In this document: positions 43,637 through 53,228 of the stretch, one piece after another
How the letters are laid out: each line of letters starts with the position of its first letter
Numbering within the stretch: the first letter of the stretch is position 1
Source: Streptomyces mutabilis
Lineage (GTDB): Bacteria > Actinomycetota > Actinomycetes > Streptomycetales > Streptomycetaceae
Direction of reading: 5' to 3'
DNA: 64,000 nucleotides
Assembly (NCBI RefSeq): GCF_014649815.1
Contig: NZ_BMTT01000001.1
Span: forward strand, 124,001 to 188,000
The notes under the pieces: model-generated
Database searches by the model: none
What the model was told of the DNA's origin: nothing
What the model saw: the letters and a program-made list of their open reading frames with translations, nothing else
Translations under genes and position numbers: made by a program

Positions 43637-46281
43637 CAGAGCGCCACCGCCTTGCCGTCGGCGCCGGTCGCGCCCCGCGTGTACTTGGGGTGGATCAGTC
43701 CGACGCAGGTGTAGGGGAGGTCGGCGACCTCCTCGACGGGTACGCCCCGCTGTTCGGCCAGCAGGCGCACGTGGTCCAGGTCGGCGCCCGCGCCGGCCCT
43801 GGCCAGCACCTTCCACGGGACGCGGCGCAGCATCACGCGCGTGGTCTCGCCGACGCCGGGCTTGACGAGGTTGACGTCGTCGATGCCGTACTCCTCGCTG
43901 ATGCGCTCGACGGCGGCCCAGCCCTCCCAGGTGGGGGCGCGGTCGACGGACAGAAGGTTCTTGGCCTGGGCGCCGACCGCGTCGGCGACATCCGCGAAGC
44001 GGGCGGTGACGGCGTCGAGGAAGGCCGTCGACAGGTCGGCACCGGCGAGTTCGCGGTAGAACTTCGCGCCGTGGAAGTCGTGCGGACCGACCAGGTCGGC
44101 CCGGAGCACGGTGCGGGATATCAGGCCGGAAACGGTCGAGTTGAGGCAGGCGGAGGGGATGAGGAAGTCGTCGCGGGTGCCGTAGGTGCGTACGCAGGAG
44201 CCTGGATCGGCCAGCACGGCGATCTCCGGGTCGAAGCCAGCGATGCCGTCGGTGGCCTCGAAATCGCGCAGGGCGGCGGCGAGTTCGCGGGTGATGGCGC
44301 CCTTGCCGGTCCAGCCGTCGACGAAGACGACGTCGGCGGGGTCGTGACGGTCGGCCAGCCAGCGCAGCGCGTTGGCGTCGATGCCGCGGCCCCGCACGAT
44401 CGACACCGCGTAGTGAGGGAGGCCGAGACCATGACGGAACCGCGCCCAGCGGCGCATCAGGATGCCGACGGGTGTGCCCGCTCGGGCGAGGGACACGAGG
44501 ACGGGGCGGGGGGACCGCTCGGTGAGCACGATCTCGGTGACGGCGCCGACGGCCCGGGCCAGCCGGGCGGCGGACGTCTTGAGCGCCGCGCGGAACAGCT
44601 CCTGGTACTGCTCGCTGGGCTGGTACTCCACGGGCAGCGACTCCGCGTAGTGGGCGCCGCCGCTCTGGATGGCCTCCTCGCGTTCCTCGGTCGGAGCTTC
44701 CAGCGTCACGTCCGAGAGGTCCTGGAGCAGCCAGCCGACCTCGTCGGGGGCGTACGAGGAGAAGTCGGGGCCGCGCAGGGGCTCGGACAGCATGGGTGGC
44801 CTTTCGGGGGCGTGCGGGGCTTGCGGGACGTACGACGGCACGACCGCGAGCAGGACGTGCGGGGTGTGGTCGGCGAGCCGGGCCAGCAGTCCGTCGGACG
44901 CGTGCAGTGCGGGGGTGTCGGCGGCCGAGTCGACGACGGCGACGACGGCGTCGAAGCCGGCGCCCGCGACGTTGTACGCGTAGCGCTCGCCGGGGCCGTC
45001 GGCGGGTTCGTCGTGCGCGGGGAAGACCAGGCGGGTGCGTATCGCGTAGCCGGGGTCGTCGACCGCGAGGACGGGAGAGCGGGTCGTGGTGGAGTAGCGC
45101 ACCTCGGCGTCGACCGTCTGCTCCAGGGTGTGGGCCAGGCGCAGCGGGGCGTACATCAGCTCCTCGAAGCCGAGAACGAGGACGCGCCGGGCCTGGGCGG
45201 GCAGCGCCCCCGCTATCCGCCGGGCCATGCCGGGCAGGGCCGCCTCCAGCCTGTGCCGATGGTCCGCGGTGAACCCGTGCCGTCCGCCGTCCGGTACTCC
45301 CGCGGGCCAGTCCAGGTCGACGCGCGCGACGGAGCCGGAGACGGACGAGGTGGACGGCTCGAGCCCGACGGCACGCCGCGCGGACTCTCCCGCGCGGCCC
45401 GGGACGGGCGCGGTGGCTCCGGCGGCGACGCCGCGGGAGGTTTCCGCGGGCCCGGGCACCTCGCCGCTCCCCCTGCCAGGGGTCGGCCCGGCGGCGAGCG
45501 CCTCGTACCGGGCGACCAGTTCCTGCCCCTTCTCCAGCACACCGTCCGGCAGCCGGACCGTGCCGGAGGCGGCCGTCACCAGGTCCACGCGGGCGCCGAT
45601 CTCCCGGGCGAAGTCCTCCAGGCGACCGGCGTCGGCGGGCGAGCGCATGTCGACGAGGGCCACGACGACGTACCGCTTGCGGGGATAGCGCTCGTGCAGG
45701 GCGCGGACGGTGTTGAGCACCGTGTTGCCGGTGGAGAACTCGTCGTCGACGAGGACCAGCGGCCCGTCGCCGGCCAGCAGCGCCGGGTCCTCGGGCAGCA
45801 GCAGGTGGGAGGTCGCGTGCGAGTGGGACTCCTCGAAGCCGCCCGCGCGGGCCACCCCGGCGACCGGGCGGCGGGTGGAGTGCAGGTACGGGGCGGGGCC
45901 GAGGCCGTCGGCGACCGAGTGGCCGAGACCGGTGGCGGTCTCCGCGTAGCCGAGGACGACGGCGCGGGCGGCGGCCTCGGCACCGAGCAGGTCGCGGACG
46001 CGGCGGCCGAGGGCGACGCCGTGGCCGTGGACGACGGAAGGCGACTGCGGGACGTGCTTGCCGAGCACGTTCGAGACGAGCAGGTGCGCCCGCTTGGGGT
46101 TGCGGCGCAGGGCGAGTCCCAGCAGGCCGGGCAGTGTGTCGTCGCCGGCGAGTTCGACGCCGAGCCGCTCGGCGACCCAGTTGCCGGACCAGACTCCGGC
46201 GCGCTCGTCGGCGCGCGCCCTCTCGATCATGTACTCGTGCCTCCCGTTGTCCACCGGTGTGTGGGCCCTTGCGTCGGTCAT
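43636..46281 (-). CDS. Ter-linked double phosphoribosyltransferase (PRTase_2-TRSP-StiP/PRTase_1-PELOTA)
   Basis: Encodes 881 aa. Residues ~35-270: a PRTase with PRPP loop LVLVDDEFSTGNT (~172-184). Residues ~325-500: a TRSP-like region (LDWPAGVPDGGRHGF, LVLGFEELMYAPLRLA). Residues ~540-790: a second PRTase-like domain (StiP/PRTase_1) with RAGTPVGILMRRW and VFVDGWTGKGAITREL. The last ~60 residues form a PELOTA-like module (LLAEQRGVPVEEVADL...GLIHPKYTRG). A disordered Ser/Pro linker separates the halves. These domains are often separate genes; fusion of all four is an informative arrangement. It is predicted to build a ribosyl-linked nucleoside-like compound with the flanking aldolase and phosphatase. 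Confidence 0.85.
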   Translation of the reverse strand: MTDARAHTPVDNGRHEYMIERARADERAGVWSGNWVAERLGVELAGDDTLPGLLGLALRRNPKRAHLLVSNVLGKHVPQSPSVVHGHGVALGRRVRDLLGAEAAARAVVLGYAETATGLGHSVADGLGPAPYLHSTRRPVAGVARAGGFEESHSHATSHLLLPEDPALLAGDGPLVLVDDEFSTGNTVLNTVRALHERYPRKRYVVVALVDMRSPADAGRLEDFAREIGARVDLVTAASGTVRLPDGVLEKGQELVARYEALAAGPTPGRGSGEVPGPAETSRGVAAGATAPVPGRAGESARRAVGLEPSTSSVSGSVARVDLDWPAGVPDGGRHGFTADHRHRLEAALPGMARRIAGALPAQARRVLVLGFEELMYAPLRLAHTLEQTVDAEVRYSTTTRSPVLAVDDPGYAIRTRLVFPAHDEPADGPGERYAYNVAGAGFDAVVAVVDSAADTPALHASDGLLARLADHTPHVLLAVVPSYVPQAPHAPERPPMLSEPLRGPDFSSYAPDEVGWLLQDLSDVTLEAPTEEREEAIQSGGAHYAESLPVEYQPSEQYQELFRAALKTSAARLARAVGAVTEIVLTERSPRPVLVSLARAGTPVGILMRRWARFRHGLGLPHYAVSIVRGRGIDANALRWLADRHDPADVVFVDGWTGKGAITRELAAALRDFEATDGIAGFDPEIAVLADPGSCVRTYGTRDDFLIPSACLNSTVSGLISRTVLRADLVGPHDFHGAKFYRELAGADLSTAFLDAVTARFADVADAVGAQAKNLLSVDRAPTWEGWAAVERISEEYGIDDVNLVKPGVGETTRVMLRRVPWKVLARAGAGADLDHVRLLAEQRGVPVEEVADLPYTCVGLIHPKYTRGATGADGKAVAL

Positions 46282-46311
46282 GGATTCCTTGCGTTCGGTC
46301 CGGCGGGGCGT

Positions 46312-47478
46312 TCAGTCGGACAGGCCGGCGGCGAGCAGTTCCACGAAGCCGATGTCCTCGTTGGCCACACCGAAGGCCTCGGCGCGCAGAAGCGTCCGCT
46401 CGGCCCAGGCGCGGTGGGGCTTCACCTCGTTCATCTTGTTCGTGTAGGCCGACCTCAGTACACCCCCACCGCCGCGTTCCGGGCGCAGGATGTCCTGGGC
46501 GTCGGTGAACTCCTCGTGGCTGACCACGGACAACGCGTGCACGGGGAGGACGTGCGAGGGGTGGATGCAGGTCTTGCCCAACAGCCCGTTGGCGCGGTCC
46601 AGGGAGATCTCTCGCAGCAGGCCGTCCATGGCGTGCTCGATGAGTTTGGAGCGGAGTTCCACGGCCTCCACTTCGAGGAAGGGGCTCTGCCGAAGTTGAG
46701 GCTTGAACATCCTCTCCTGGACGCGGAAGTACTCCCACACCGGGCCGGTCACCGTGAATCCGGTGCCGTCGGCCCGGGCCAGCATGTTCACCACGTCGGC
46801 GATCACGGAGGCGACGATCTGGACGTCGTACGCCGTCATGTCGGGGCCCCTGCGCAACCCGTAGGAGGAGCAGAAGTCGGTCACGCCCAGGCGCAGGGCG
46901 AGCACGCGGTCGCGGTACTTGTCGACGGCGCGGAAGATGCCCTCCAGCGTCTGCACCCGGGACTCCCGGTACAGCAGGTCGGGCGACTCCAGCACGGGCA
47001 TGGCGAAGAGCCGGTGCCCGGTGGCGGCCTCGGCGGCGGAGAGCGCCTCCAGGAAGGGCATGCCGCGGGTCTCGGTGAACTTCGGCAGTACGAATCCGGA
47101 CAGCAGCCGGACCGCGGGACCGAGGCGCCGTACGAGGTCGGGTATCTGCTCAGGGGTGCGAACCCGGACGAACAACAGGGGGACGTCGATGTCGGAACGT
47201 TTCGCCAGGTCGTTGAGCCGGCGGACGAGGTTCTCCTCCCCCACCGGCACGTCGGCGTCGTCGATCGAGTCCTCCAGGCACAGCACCATGGACACCACAC
47301 CGCGAGCGGCCTGCTTGAGGATGTCGTCGGCGAGCCTGGGCCGGGTGGCCGGGCTGTAGAGGGTCGCACCCAGGGCCGTGGACAGCAGTCGGGCCGGGGA
47401 GTCCGCCGTGAAGGTGCAGGGCTCCTGGTGGAAAAGACGCTTCCGCACTTCAGGGGCGATCTGTCCGAAATGACGCAT
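46312..47478 (-). CDS. HpcH/HpaI aldolase/citrate-lyase-beta (CitE-like) enzyme of the ter module
   Basis: Encodes 388 aa with GGGGGAG before the ATG. TIM barrel with the CitE metal site ARGVVSMVLCLEDSIDDADV (Glu/Asp pair), VRVRTPEQ (Arg), FAMPVLESPDLLYR (Glu) and RLGVTDFCSSYGLRRGPDM (Asp). The C-terminal part has NGLLGKTCIHPSHV, the CitE lid. It is the first gene of the operon, 30 nt before the phosphoribosyltransferase. In ter-linked modules this aldolase is thought to condense or cleave a C-C bond on the metabolite scaffold. Confidence 0.85.
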   Translation of the reverse strand: MRHFGQIAPEVRKRLFHQEPCTFTADSPARLLSTALGATLYSPATRPRLADDILKQAARGVVSMVLCLEDSIDDADVPVGEENLVRRLNDLAKRSDIDVPLLFVRVRTPEQIPDLVRRLGPAVRLLSGFVLPKFTETRGMPFLEALSAAEAATGHRLFAMPVLESPDLLYRESRVQTLEGIFRAVDKYRDRVLALRLGVTDFCSSYGLRRGPDMTAYDVQIVASVIADVVNMLARADGTGFTVTGPVWEYFRVQERMFKPQLRQSPFLEVEAVELRSKLIEHAMDGLLREISLDRANGLLGKTCIHPSHVLPVHALSVVSHEEFTDAQDILRPERGGGGVLRSAYTNKMNEVKPHRAWAERTLLRAEAFGVANEDIGFVELLAAGLSD

Positions 47479-47686
47479 GAATACTCCCCCGTGCTCTCTG
47501 GGCGACCTGTGAACTGTCCAAGGTGGCCGGTAATAGTACGTACGTGACCATGTCGACGGTTCCCACCGGGCATGAATACCAGGTAACCCGGCCGTGTCGA
47601 CGGCGGCGACCCGGGGGGCGGGAGACACGATCCGAGTACCCGCCCCCGCGTTGTCGTGACCAGGACCGAGAGGGCAGGATGACGGC

Positions 47687-48646
47687 ATGACGCACGCGAT
47701 GCTGAAGGGATCGAACGTCCCGCTCCAAGCCACCACGGTACGCGCCGTGCTGCGCTGGACTCCCGGGCAGGGGGTGCCCGACGTCGACGCCTCCGCACTG
47801 CTGCTGGGGCCCGACGACCGCGTGCGTTCCGACGAGGACTTCGTCTTCTACAACCAGCCCCGGCATCCCTCGGGCCAGGTCTGGCGGCTCGGCAAGAAGC
47901 GGGTCGCCGAGGGCCTGACCGACACGATCCAGACGGACCTGACCGGGCTCGAGGCCTCGGTGGGCCGGATCCTGCTGGTCGCTTCGGCGGACGGCGCCTC
48001 CTTCGACCGCGTCACGTCCCTGCGCATCCTGCTGTACGACGCCACGGCCGCCGACGCGCAGCCGTTGGCGTATTTCGACGTCAAGCCGGAGACGGGCCAG
48101 GAGACGGCGCTGATCTGCGGCGAGCTGTACCGGCGCGGGGAGGGCTGGAAGTTCCGGGCGCTGGGCGAGGGATATTCGAACGGGCTCAAGGGCCTGGCGA
48201 CCGACTTCGGCATCTCGGTGGACGAGTCGGAAGGGTCGGACGGCCCCATGTCGGCACCCCGGCCCGAGACGCCCCCGCACACACCCGTCCAGTCGTCGCC
48301 GCCCGCTGCCGCCCCGCCTCCCCCGTCCGCCGCCCCGACGGTCGGCCCCGAGGAGCCGACGACGGTCCAGCCCCTCCCGGAGGTCTCCCGCCCGCTGCCC
48401 CCGGAACAGCCCGCGGGGGTCCCGGCACAGCCCGCGTACGGCTACCCGCAGCAGCCGCCCGCGGCTCAGCCGGCCTACGGGTACCCGCAACCGGCCGGTC
48501 GGCCCGCGTACGGGTACCCGCAGGCCCCCGCCTCGGCGGGGGCCACCGGGGCGCAGTCCGGCTACGGTTATCCGCCGCCGGTTTCCGGGGCACCCGACCC
48601 GGACTTCCGGCTGCCGCCCCAAGGGCCGCAGTTCATCGGACGGTAG
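47687..48646 (+). CDS. TerD-domain protein with Pro/Gly/Tyr-rich tail
   Basis: Encodes 319 aa. Residues ~1-180: a TerD fold, with [35 protein letters not shown] and [20 protein letters not shown], but the metal-site acidic cluster is weaker than in the classic TerD pair downstream. Residues ~185-319: a disordered Pro/Ala/Gly tail with several YGYPQ units (~250-285). Such tails often mediate self-association. It is divergent from the aldolase operon (208-bp gap) and convergent with the TerA-like gene. Confidence 0.88.
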   Translation: MTHAMLKGSNVPLQATTVRAVLRWTPGQGVPDVDASALLLGPDDRVRSDEDFVFYNQPRHPSGQVWRLGKKRVAEGLTDTIQTDLTGLEASVGRILLVASADGASFDRVTSLRILLYDATAADAQPLAYFDVKPETGQETALICGELYRRGEGWKFRALGEGYSNGLKGLATDFGISVDESEGSDGPMSAPRPETPPHTPVQSSPPAAAPPPPSAAPTVGPEEPTTVQPLPEVSRPLPPEQPAGVPAQPAYGYPQQPPAAQPAYGYPQPAGRPAYGYPQAPASAGATGAQSGYGYPPPVSGAPDPDFRLPPQGPQFIGR

Positions 48647-48648
48647 GC

Positions 48649-48684
48649 ACCGCACCGGCGCGTTCCGCGCCGAACCCGTGCGGT
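48649..48684. terminator. Long hairpin between convergent ter genes
   Basis: Outer arms ACCGCAC (48649-48655)/GTGCGGT (48678-48684) enclose inner arms CGGCGCG (48656-48662)/CGCGCCG (48666-48672) with a TTC loop. It fills the gap between the TerD-tail gene and the TerA-like gene. Confidence 0.65.
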
Positions 48685-48697
48685 TACGGCCGGAGTC

Positions 48698-49435
48698 CTA
48701 CCGCTCCGCCTTGCTCTTGTGCCCACGGCCCCATTGCAGGCCCCACCCGTAGAGCCGGTCCAGCTCCCCCTGGAAGCCGTACACGAACTTCACCTCGCGG
48801 CGGACGAGGATCTCGTCCTTGACGTTCTCGATCATCAGGACTGCACAGGACCGGGCCTGGGGATGGCGCTCGTCGAGGCCTATCTCGATGCGGGGCCCGT
48901 TGCTCGGGTAGAGCGTCACGATGGCGTGCGTGCGGTCGAAGGCCGGGGTCTGGTCGTAGATGTAGGCGAACAGCAGCAGACGCTTGATGGCGTCCTTGTG
49001 GTCCAGGTTGACGTATATCGTCTCGCCGGATGCCGAGCCGAACCGGTCGTCGCCGCTGAGCTTGACGTACGGCGGGCCGTTGACGTCGCCCAGGAAGCCG
49101 CCGAGCGGCTGGACGACCCCGCGGGTGCCGTCCTGGAGTTCGTAGAGACAGCCGAGGTCGAGGTCGACGTTGACCATGCTTCGGCTGTGGCCGACGACCT
49201 CGGGCGGCTTGAGCGCCTTGAAGGGGTGGCGCAGCAGGCTCTCGCGCTGGGTGCCCATGATGTCCGAGGTCCGCATCCGCCAGGAGAGGTTGATGCGGAG
49301 GTTGCCGGTCGCCGCGCCCTGCTTGGTCAGGGAGACCTGGCTGTGCCGTTTGGTCAGCTGGATGGAGTTGGTCGCCGCGCTGCCCGAGTCGAACTCGGAC
49401 TCGCGACCGCGCCTCAGACCGTCCAAGAAGCCCAT
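48698..49435 (-). CDS. TerA-like tellurium-resistance family protein
   Basis: Encodes 245 aa. ATG 49435 chosen (GGGGGCGGA upstream); a GTG 18 nt further is possible. MGFLDGLRRG then LTKRHSQVSLTKQG, and a second half with VNVDLDLGCLYELQDGTRGV, PPYVKLSGDDRFGSASGE, LLLFAYIYDQTPAFDRTHAI and VLMIENVKDEILVRREVKFV: this is the TerA version of the TerD fold. TerA binds the TerD/TerC complex at the membrane. It follows the DUF475 gene by 165 bp on the same strand. Confidence 0.82.
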   Translation of the reverse strand: MGFLDGLRRGRESEFDSGSAATNSIQLTKRHSQVSLTKQGAATGNLRINLSWRMRTSDIMGTQRESLLRHPFKALKPPEVVGHSRSMVNVDLDLGCLYELQDGTRGVVQPLGGFLGDVNGPPYVKLSGDDRFGSASGETIYVNLDHKDAIKRLLLFAYIYDQTPAFDRTHAIVTLYPSNGPRIEIGLDERHPQARSCAVLMIENVKDEILVRREVKFVYGFQGELDRLYGWGLQWGRGHKSKAER

Positions 49436-49600
49436 TTCCGCCCCCACGTTCACTCGCACCCGCCGCGGACCGCCGACGGGGCGGCTCCGAGGAGTCGTCC
49501 TCGTCGGCCGCCCCGCACAGAGCGTTCCCTCACCCGGGCCGTGTTCACACCAGAGGTGCGGGCGCACCGGGAGCGAGCCCGGCCCGGGAACAGAAGGGTT

Positions 49601-50743
49601 TCACACCCCGGAGGAGACTTCCGCCCTCTCCTTGCCGCCTTCTCCCCCGGCCGCGGCGAGCCGCTTGTTGCGGCGGACCGAGGACCAGAAGGAGGCGCCG
49701 ATCAGGACGACACCGATCATGCCGGTGATGAACTCGTTGATCTCGTACCGGATGGTCACCAGGAGGACGATCGCCAGGGCGCCGATGGCGTAGTGGGCGC
49801 CGTGCTCCAGGTAGACGTAGTCGTCGAGGGTGCCCTCGCGGACCAGGTAGACCGTGAGCGAACGGACGTACATGGCGCCGATGCCCAGACCCAGGGCCAT
49901 CAGGACGATGTCGTTGGTGATGGCGAAGGCGCCGATGACGCCGTCGAAGGAGAACGACGCGTCCAATACCTCCAGGTAGAGGAACATGAAGAACGCCGCC
50001 TTGCCGGCCAGCTTGACGGCCGACTTGGGCTTGCCCGCGCGTTCGGCCGCCTCCTCGGCCTCGTGCTCGCGCTCCTCCTCCTCCTCGAGCTTGTCCTCGA
50101 AGAAGCCGGAGAGGCCGCCGACGACCAGATAGGTGATCAGACCGGCGATACCGGAGAGCAGGACCGTTTCCGCCTTGTCGGCGTGGGTGCCGCCGTGCTG
50201 GTGGGCGTGGGCACCGAAGGTGATGGCGGAGACCAGCAGCACGATCAGGGCGATGCAGACCGACAGCATGTCGACCTTGCCCAGCTTGGCCAGCGGGCGC
50301 TCCAGCCAGCCCAGCCACTTGATGTCACGGTCCTCGAAGATGAAGTCGAGGAAGATCATCAGGAGGAACATGCCACCGAAGGCGGCGATCGACGGGTGGG
50401 CGTCGGTCACCAGTTCCTGGTAGCGGTCCTGGTCGGTGAGGGCGAGGTCGACGGCCTCGATCGGGCCGAGGGACGCGCTGACGGCGACGATGACGACCGG
50501 GAAGACCAGGCGCATGCCGAAGACGGCGATCAGGATGCCGATGGTGAGGAAGATCTTCTGCCAGAAGGCATTCATCTTCTTCAGGATCCCGGCGTTGACC
50601 ACCGCGTTGTCGAAGGACAGCGAGATCTCCAGGATGGACAGGATCGCCACCACTCCGAAGGCGGCCCACCCCCCGTAGAAGATCGCGGCCACCAGGCCGA
50701 GCGCGGTGACCGCGAACGACCACCCGAAGGTTTTCAGAACCAC
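49601..50743 (-). CDS. DUF475 / TerC-like integral membrane protein
   Basis: Encodes 380 aa from GTG. Nine or so helices with the TerC signature SLSFDNAVVNAGIL (Asp-Asn of the metal path) near residue ~42 and its second copy DASFSFDGVIGAFAIT (~265). A charged insert with EEEEEREHEAEEAAERAG lies in the middle loop, and a His-rich GAHAHQHGGTHADK loop precedes it, suggestive of metal binding. TerC-family proteins handle Mn2+ or other cations and partner with TerD. It follows terD2 by 49 bp. Confidence 0.88.
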   Translation of the reverse strand: MVLKTFGWSFAVTALGLVAAIFYGGWAAFGVVAILSILEISLSFDNAVVNAGILKKMNAFWQKIFLTIGILIAVFGMRLVFPVVIVAVSASLGPIEAVDLALTDQDRYQELVTDAHPSIAAFGGMFLLMIFLDFIFEDRDIKWLGWLERPLAKLGKVDMLSVCIALIVLLVSAITFGAHAHQHGGTHADKAETVLLSGIAGLITYLVVGGLSGFFEDKLEEEEEREHEAEEAAERAGKPKSAVKLAGKAAFFMFLYLEVLDASFSFDGVIGAFAITNDIVLMALGLGIGAMYVRSLTVYLVREGTLDDYVYLEHGAHYAIGALAIVLLVTIRYEINEFITGMIGVVLIGASFWSSVRRNKRLAAAGGEGGKERAEVSSGV

Positions 50744-50792
50744 TGGCTACCCAATCGTGTGTGTACGGGGCTCCCCCGCGCCGTACGCGGCT

Positions 50793-51368
50793 TTACGAAA
50801 CGTTGACTCCGAAGTCTAGAGCGATGCCGCGCAGCCCCGACGCGTACCCCTGTCCGACCGCACGGAACTTCCACTCGCCCTGGTGGCGGTAGAGCTCTCC
50901 GAAGATCATCGCGGTCTCCGTGGAGGCGTCCTCGCTGAGGTCGTAGCGGGCGAGTTCCTGGCCGTCGGCCTGGTTGACGACCCGGATGAAGGCGTTGCTG
51001 ACCTGGCCGAAGGTCTGGCCGCGCTCGTCGGCCAGGTGGATCGAGACCGGGAAGACGATCTTGTCGCACCGGTCGGGCACCGCGGAGAGGTCGACCAGCA
51101 CCGACTCGTCGTCACCGTCCCCCTCGCCGGTGAGGTTGTCGCCGGTGTGCTCGATCGAGCCGTCCGGGCTCTTGAGCTGGTTGTAGAAGACGAACCATTC
51201 GTCGCCGAGCACCCGGCCGCCGCCGCACGCCAGGGCGCTGGCGTCGAGGTCGAAGGGTGCTCCGGTGGTGGAACGCGCGTCCCAGCCGAGCCCGACCAGT
51301 ACCTGCGTGAGGTTCGGTGCGGCCTTGGACAGGGAGACGTTGCCTCCCTTGGCGAGCGTGACGCCCAT
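50793..51368 (-). CDS. terD: TerD-family calcium-binding stress protein (copy 2)
   Basis: Encodes 191 aa with GGAGGG before ATG. Classic Ter[31 protein letters not shown] (Ca site 1), [20 protein letters not shown] with DDE (Ca site 2) and [20 protein letters not shown]. One Cys pair in ACGGGR and PDRCDK is unusual versus copy 1. TerD proteins bind Ca2+ and protect against oxidative/tellurite stress. It is tandem with copy 1 (109-bp gap). Confidence 0.94.
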   Translation of the reverse strand: MGVTLAKGGNVSLSKAAPNLTQVLVGLGWDARSTTGAPFDLDASALACGGGRVLGDEWFVFYNQLKSPDGSIEHTGDNLTGEGDGDDESVLVDLSAVPDRCDKIVFPVSIHLADERGQTFGQVSNAFIRVVNQADGQELARYDLSEDASTETAMIFGELYRHQGEWKFRAVGQGYASGLRGIALDFGVNVS

Positions 51369-51477
51369 GGTGATCCCTCCCCGGGTGATGGTTCTCGGGT
51401 TTCCTGCGCGTCCGGCGCCGCACGTAAACCGTGCGGCGCCGGACTGTCGAGGCTCACGCCCCGGCGGTGCAGGTCGC

Positions 51478-52053
51478 TCAGACGTTGACGCCGAAGTCCT
51501 GGGCGATGCCACGCAGGCCGGACGCGTAGCCCTGGCCGATGGCGCGGAACTTCCACTCGGCGCCGTGCCGGTACAGCTCGCCGAAGACCATGGCGGTCTC
51601 CGTGGAGGCGTCCTCGCTGAGGTCGTACCGGGCGATCTCGGCGCCGCCGGCCTGGTTGACGACGCGGATGAACGCGTTGCGGACCTGACCGAAGGACTGC
51701 TGGCGGTTCTCGGCGTCGTAGATCGAGACCGGGAAGACGATCTTCTCGATGTCGGCGGGGACGTTGGCCAGGTCGATCTTGATCTGCTCGTCGTCGCCCT
51801 CGCCCTCACCGGTGAGGTTGTCGCCGGTGTGCTCGACCGAGCCGTCCGGGCTCTTCAGGTTGTTGAAGAAGATGAAGTGCGCGTCGCTGGCGACCTTGCC
51901 GCCACTGTTCAGCAGCAGGGCGCTGGCGTCGAGGTCGAAGTCGGTACCGGTCGTGGTGCGGATGTCCCACCCCAGACCGACGATGACCGCGGTGAGGCCG
52001 GGGGCCTCCTTGGTCAGCGATACGTTGCCGCCCTTGCTGAGGCTGACTCCCAC
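51478..52053 (-). CDS. terD: TerD-family calcium-binding stress protein (copy 1)
   Basis: Encodes 191 aa, about 70% identical by eye to the next gene. Motifs: [55 protein letters not shown] and [20 protein letters not shown]. It heads the run terD1-terD2-DUF475-TerA-like. A candidate ECF-type promoter lies just upstream. Confidence 0.95.
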   Translation of the reverse strand: MGVSLSKGGNVSLTKEAPGLTAVIVGLGWDIRTTTGTDFDLDASALLLNSGGKVASDAHFIFFNNLKSPDGSVEHTGDNLTGEGEGDDEQIKIDLANVPADIEKIVFPVSIYDAENRQQSFGQVRNAFIRVVNQAGGAEIARYDLSEDASTETAMVFGELYRHGAEWKFRAIGQGYASGLRGIAQDFGVNV

Positions 52054-52104
52054 GAGTCCTCCATTGGTGTCCAGGGGCGGGAAGCCCCGTAGTGCGTGGA
52101 TATC

Positions 52105-52136
52105 GGATCAACGATTCGATCCTAGTGACGGGTTCC
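52105..52136 (-). promoter_or_regulatory. Candidate ECF-sigma promoter of the terD run
   Basis: On the minus strand, GGAAC (52136-52132) is followed after 19 nt by GTT (52112-52110), close to the Streptomyces SigR form GGAAT-N18/19-GTT. It lies ~50 nt from the terD1 ATG. GGATC (52105-52109) and GATCC (52118-52122) form an inverted repeat across the -10. An alternative TAGGAT -10 (52125-52120) would be a housekeeping element. Confidence 0.4.
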
Positions 52137-52208
52137 CGCCCCCCGCAGGCCCTGCGGCCTACAGACCGCAAGGTGTCGGTTCACACCGTGCCGGTCACAG
52201 GCCGGCGG

Positions 52209-52667
52209 TCACAGGGTGTCGAGCGCCTTCACGTACTCGGTCAGGTCGCGGGCGTCCGGCAGGCCGTTGACGACGGTCCAGCGGACGACGCCCTCCCGGT
52301 CGATGATGAAGGTGCCGCGGACGGCGCAGCCCTTGTCCTCGTCGAAGACGCCGTAGGCGCGCGAGACGTCGCCGTGCGGCCAGAAGTCGGACAGCAGGGG
52401 GTATTCCAGGCCCTCCTGCTCGGCGAAGACGCGCAGGGTGTGGATGGAGTCGTTGGAGACGGCGAGCACCTGGGTGTCGCGGTCGGAGAACTGCGGCAGG
52501 TTGTCGCGTACCTCGCACAGCTCGCCGGTGCACACGCCGGTGAAGGCGAACGGGTAGAAGAGCAGCACCACGTTCTGCCGGCCGCGGAAGTCGGACAGCC
52601 GGACGGTCGCGCCGTGATTGTCCTTGAGTTCGAAGTCGGGGGCCTTGTCGCCGACCTGGATCGTCAT
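52209..52667 (-). CDS. AhpE/Bcp-type peroxiredoxin
   Basis: Encodes 152 aa. The peroxidatic Cys46 sits in [17 protein letters not shown], with a second Cys at position 51 only five residues on; other thioredoxin-fold blocks are [32 protein letters not shown] and [12 protein letters not shown]. This is the AhpE one-Cys class. It reduces peroxides in the cytosol. It lies between the ter genes and DUF3052/aceE on the same strand as both. Confidence 0.93.
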   Translation of the reverse strand: MTIQVGDKAPDFELKDNHGATVRLSDFRGRQNVVLLFYPFAFTGVCTGELCEVRDNLPQFSDRDTQVLAVSNDSIHTLRVFAEQEGLEYPLLSDFWPHGDVSRAYGVFDEDKGCAVRGTFIIDREGVVRWTVVNGLPDARDLTEYVKALDTL

Positions 52668-52790
52668 GTCCTGTTCGTCCCTTCGAAGGGTGGTTCGCTG
52701 GAAACACCCTACGCAGGGGTCATCGCGGACCCGCGGACGGGCCGACGGCGGCCGGCCCGTCCGGGGCCCGGTGATGCGGAGCCCGGTCGG

Positions 52791-53228
52791 CTACCGCTTG
52801 GACTTGGCCGCCTTGGGCGTCGCCAGCCGGCTGCCGCTCCAGTCCTTTCCGACGCTGACGCTCTTGGACGCCGTCAGTCCGGCCGTCGTCGAAGCCTCCG
52901 AGATGTCGCTGGCCTCGACGTACCCCGGACGGCCGGTCTTCGGCGTCAGAAGGAGGATCGACCCGCCCTCTTCGATGTACGTGGTGGCATCCACCAGCGC
53001 ATCCGTCAGGTCGCCGTCGTCGTCACGGAACCACAGCACGACGGCGTCGGCCACGTCCTCGTAGTCCTCGTCCACCAGCTCGCCCTCGACGGCGCTCTCA
53101 ATGGCCTCGCGGAGCTCCTGGTCGACGTCGTCGTCGTAGCCGATCTCCTGGACCACCTGCCCGGGCTGGAAACCCAGCCTGGCGGCAGGGTTAGTCCGCT
53201 CCTCCGCGTGGTCCGCGGTCGCGCTCAC
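52791..53228 (-). CDS. DUF3052 protein
   Basis: Encodes 145 aa from GTG with AGGAGG upstream. Acidic core with GFQPGQVVQEIGYDDDVDQE, VVLWFRDDDGDLTDALVDA and ILLLTPKTGRPGYVE. DUF3052 neighbours aceE in many actinobacteria, so a role in pyruvate dehydrogenase regulation is plausible but untested as far as I know. It is divergent from aceE (411 bp between starts). Confidence 0.93.
   Translation of the reverse strand: MSATADHAEERTNPAARLGFQPGQVVQEIGYDDDVDQELREAIESAVEGELVDEDYEDVADAVVLWFRDDDGDLTDALVDATTYIEEGGSILLLTPKTGRPGYVEASDISEASTTAGLTASKSVSVGKDWSGSRLATPKAAKSKR

Noticed and set aside
42824..46738. Single 1304-codon minus-strand frame
   Set aside because: Only its last 270 codons (the HAD gene) are protein-like; the upstream part is the PRTase gene read in the wrong frame, as the TGATG junction shows.
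43690..47547. Very long plus-strand open frame (~1285 codons) opposite the ter biosynthetic operon
   Set aside because: GC-skewed antisense of the PRTase/aldolase genes; sequence is low-complexity Gly/Arg/Val/Asp without motifs.
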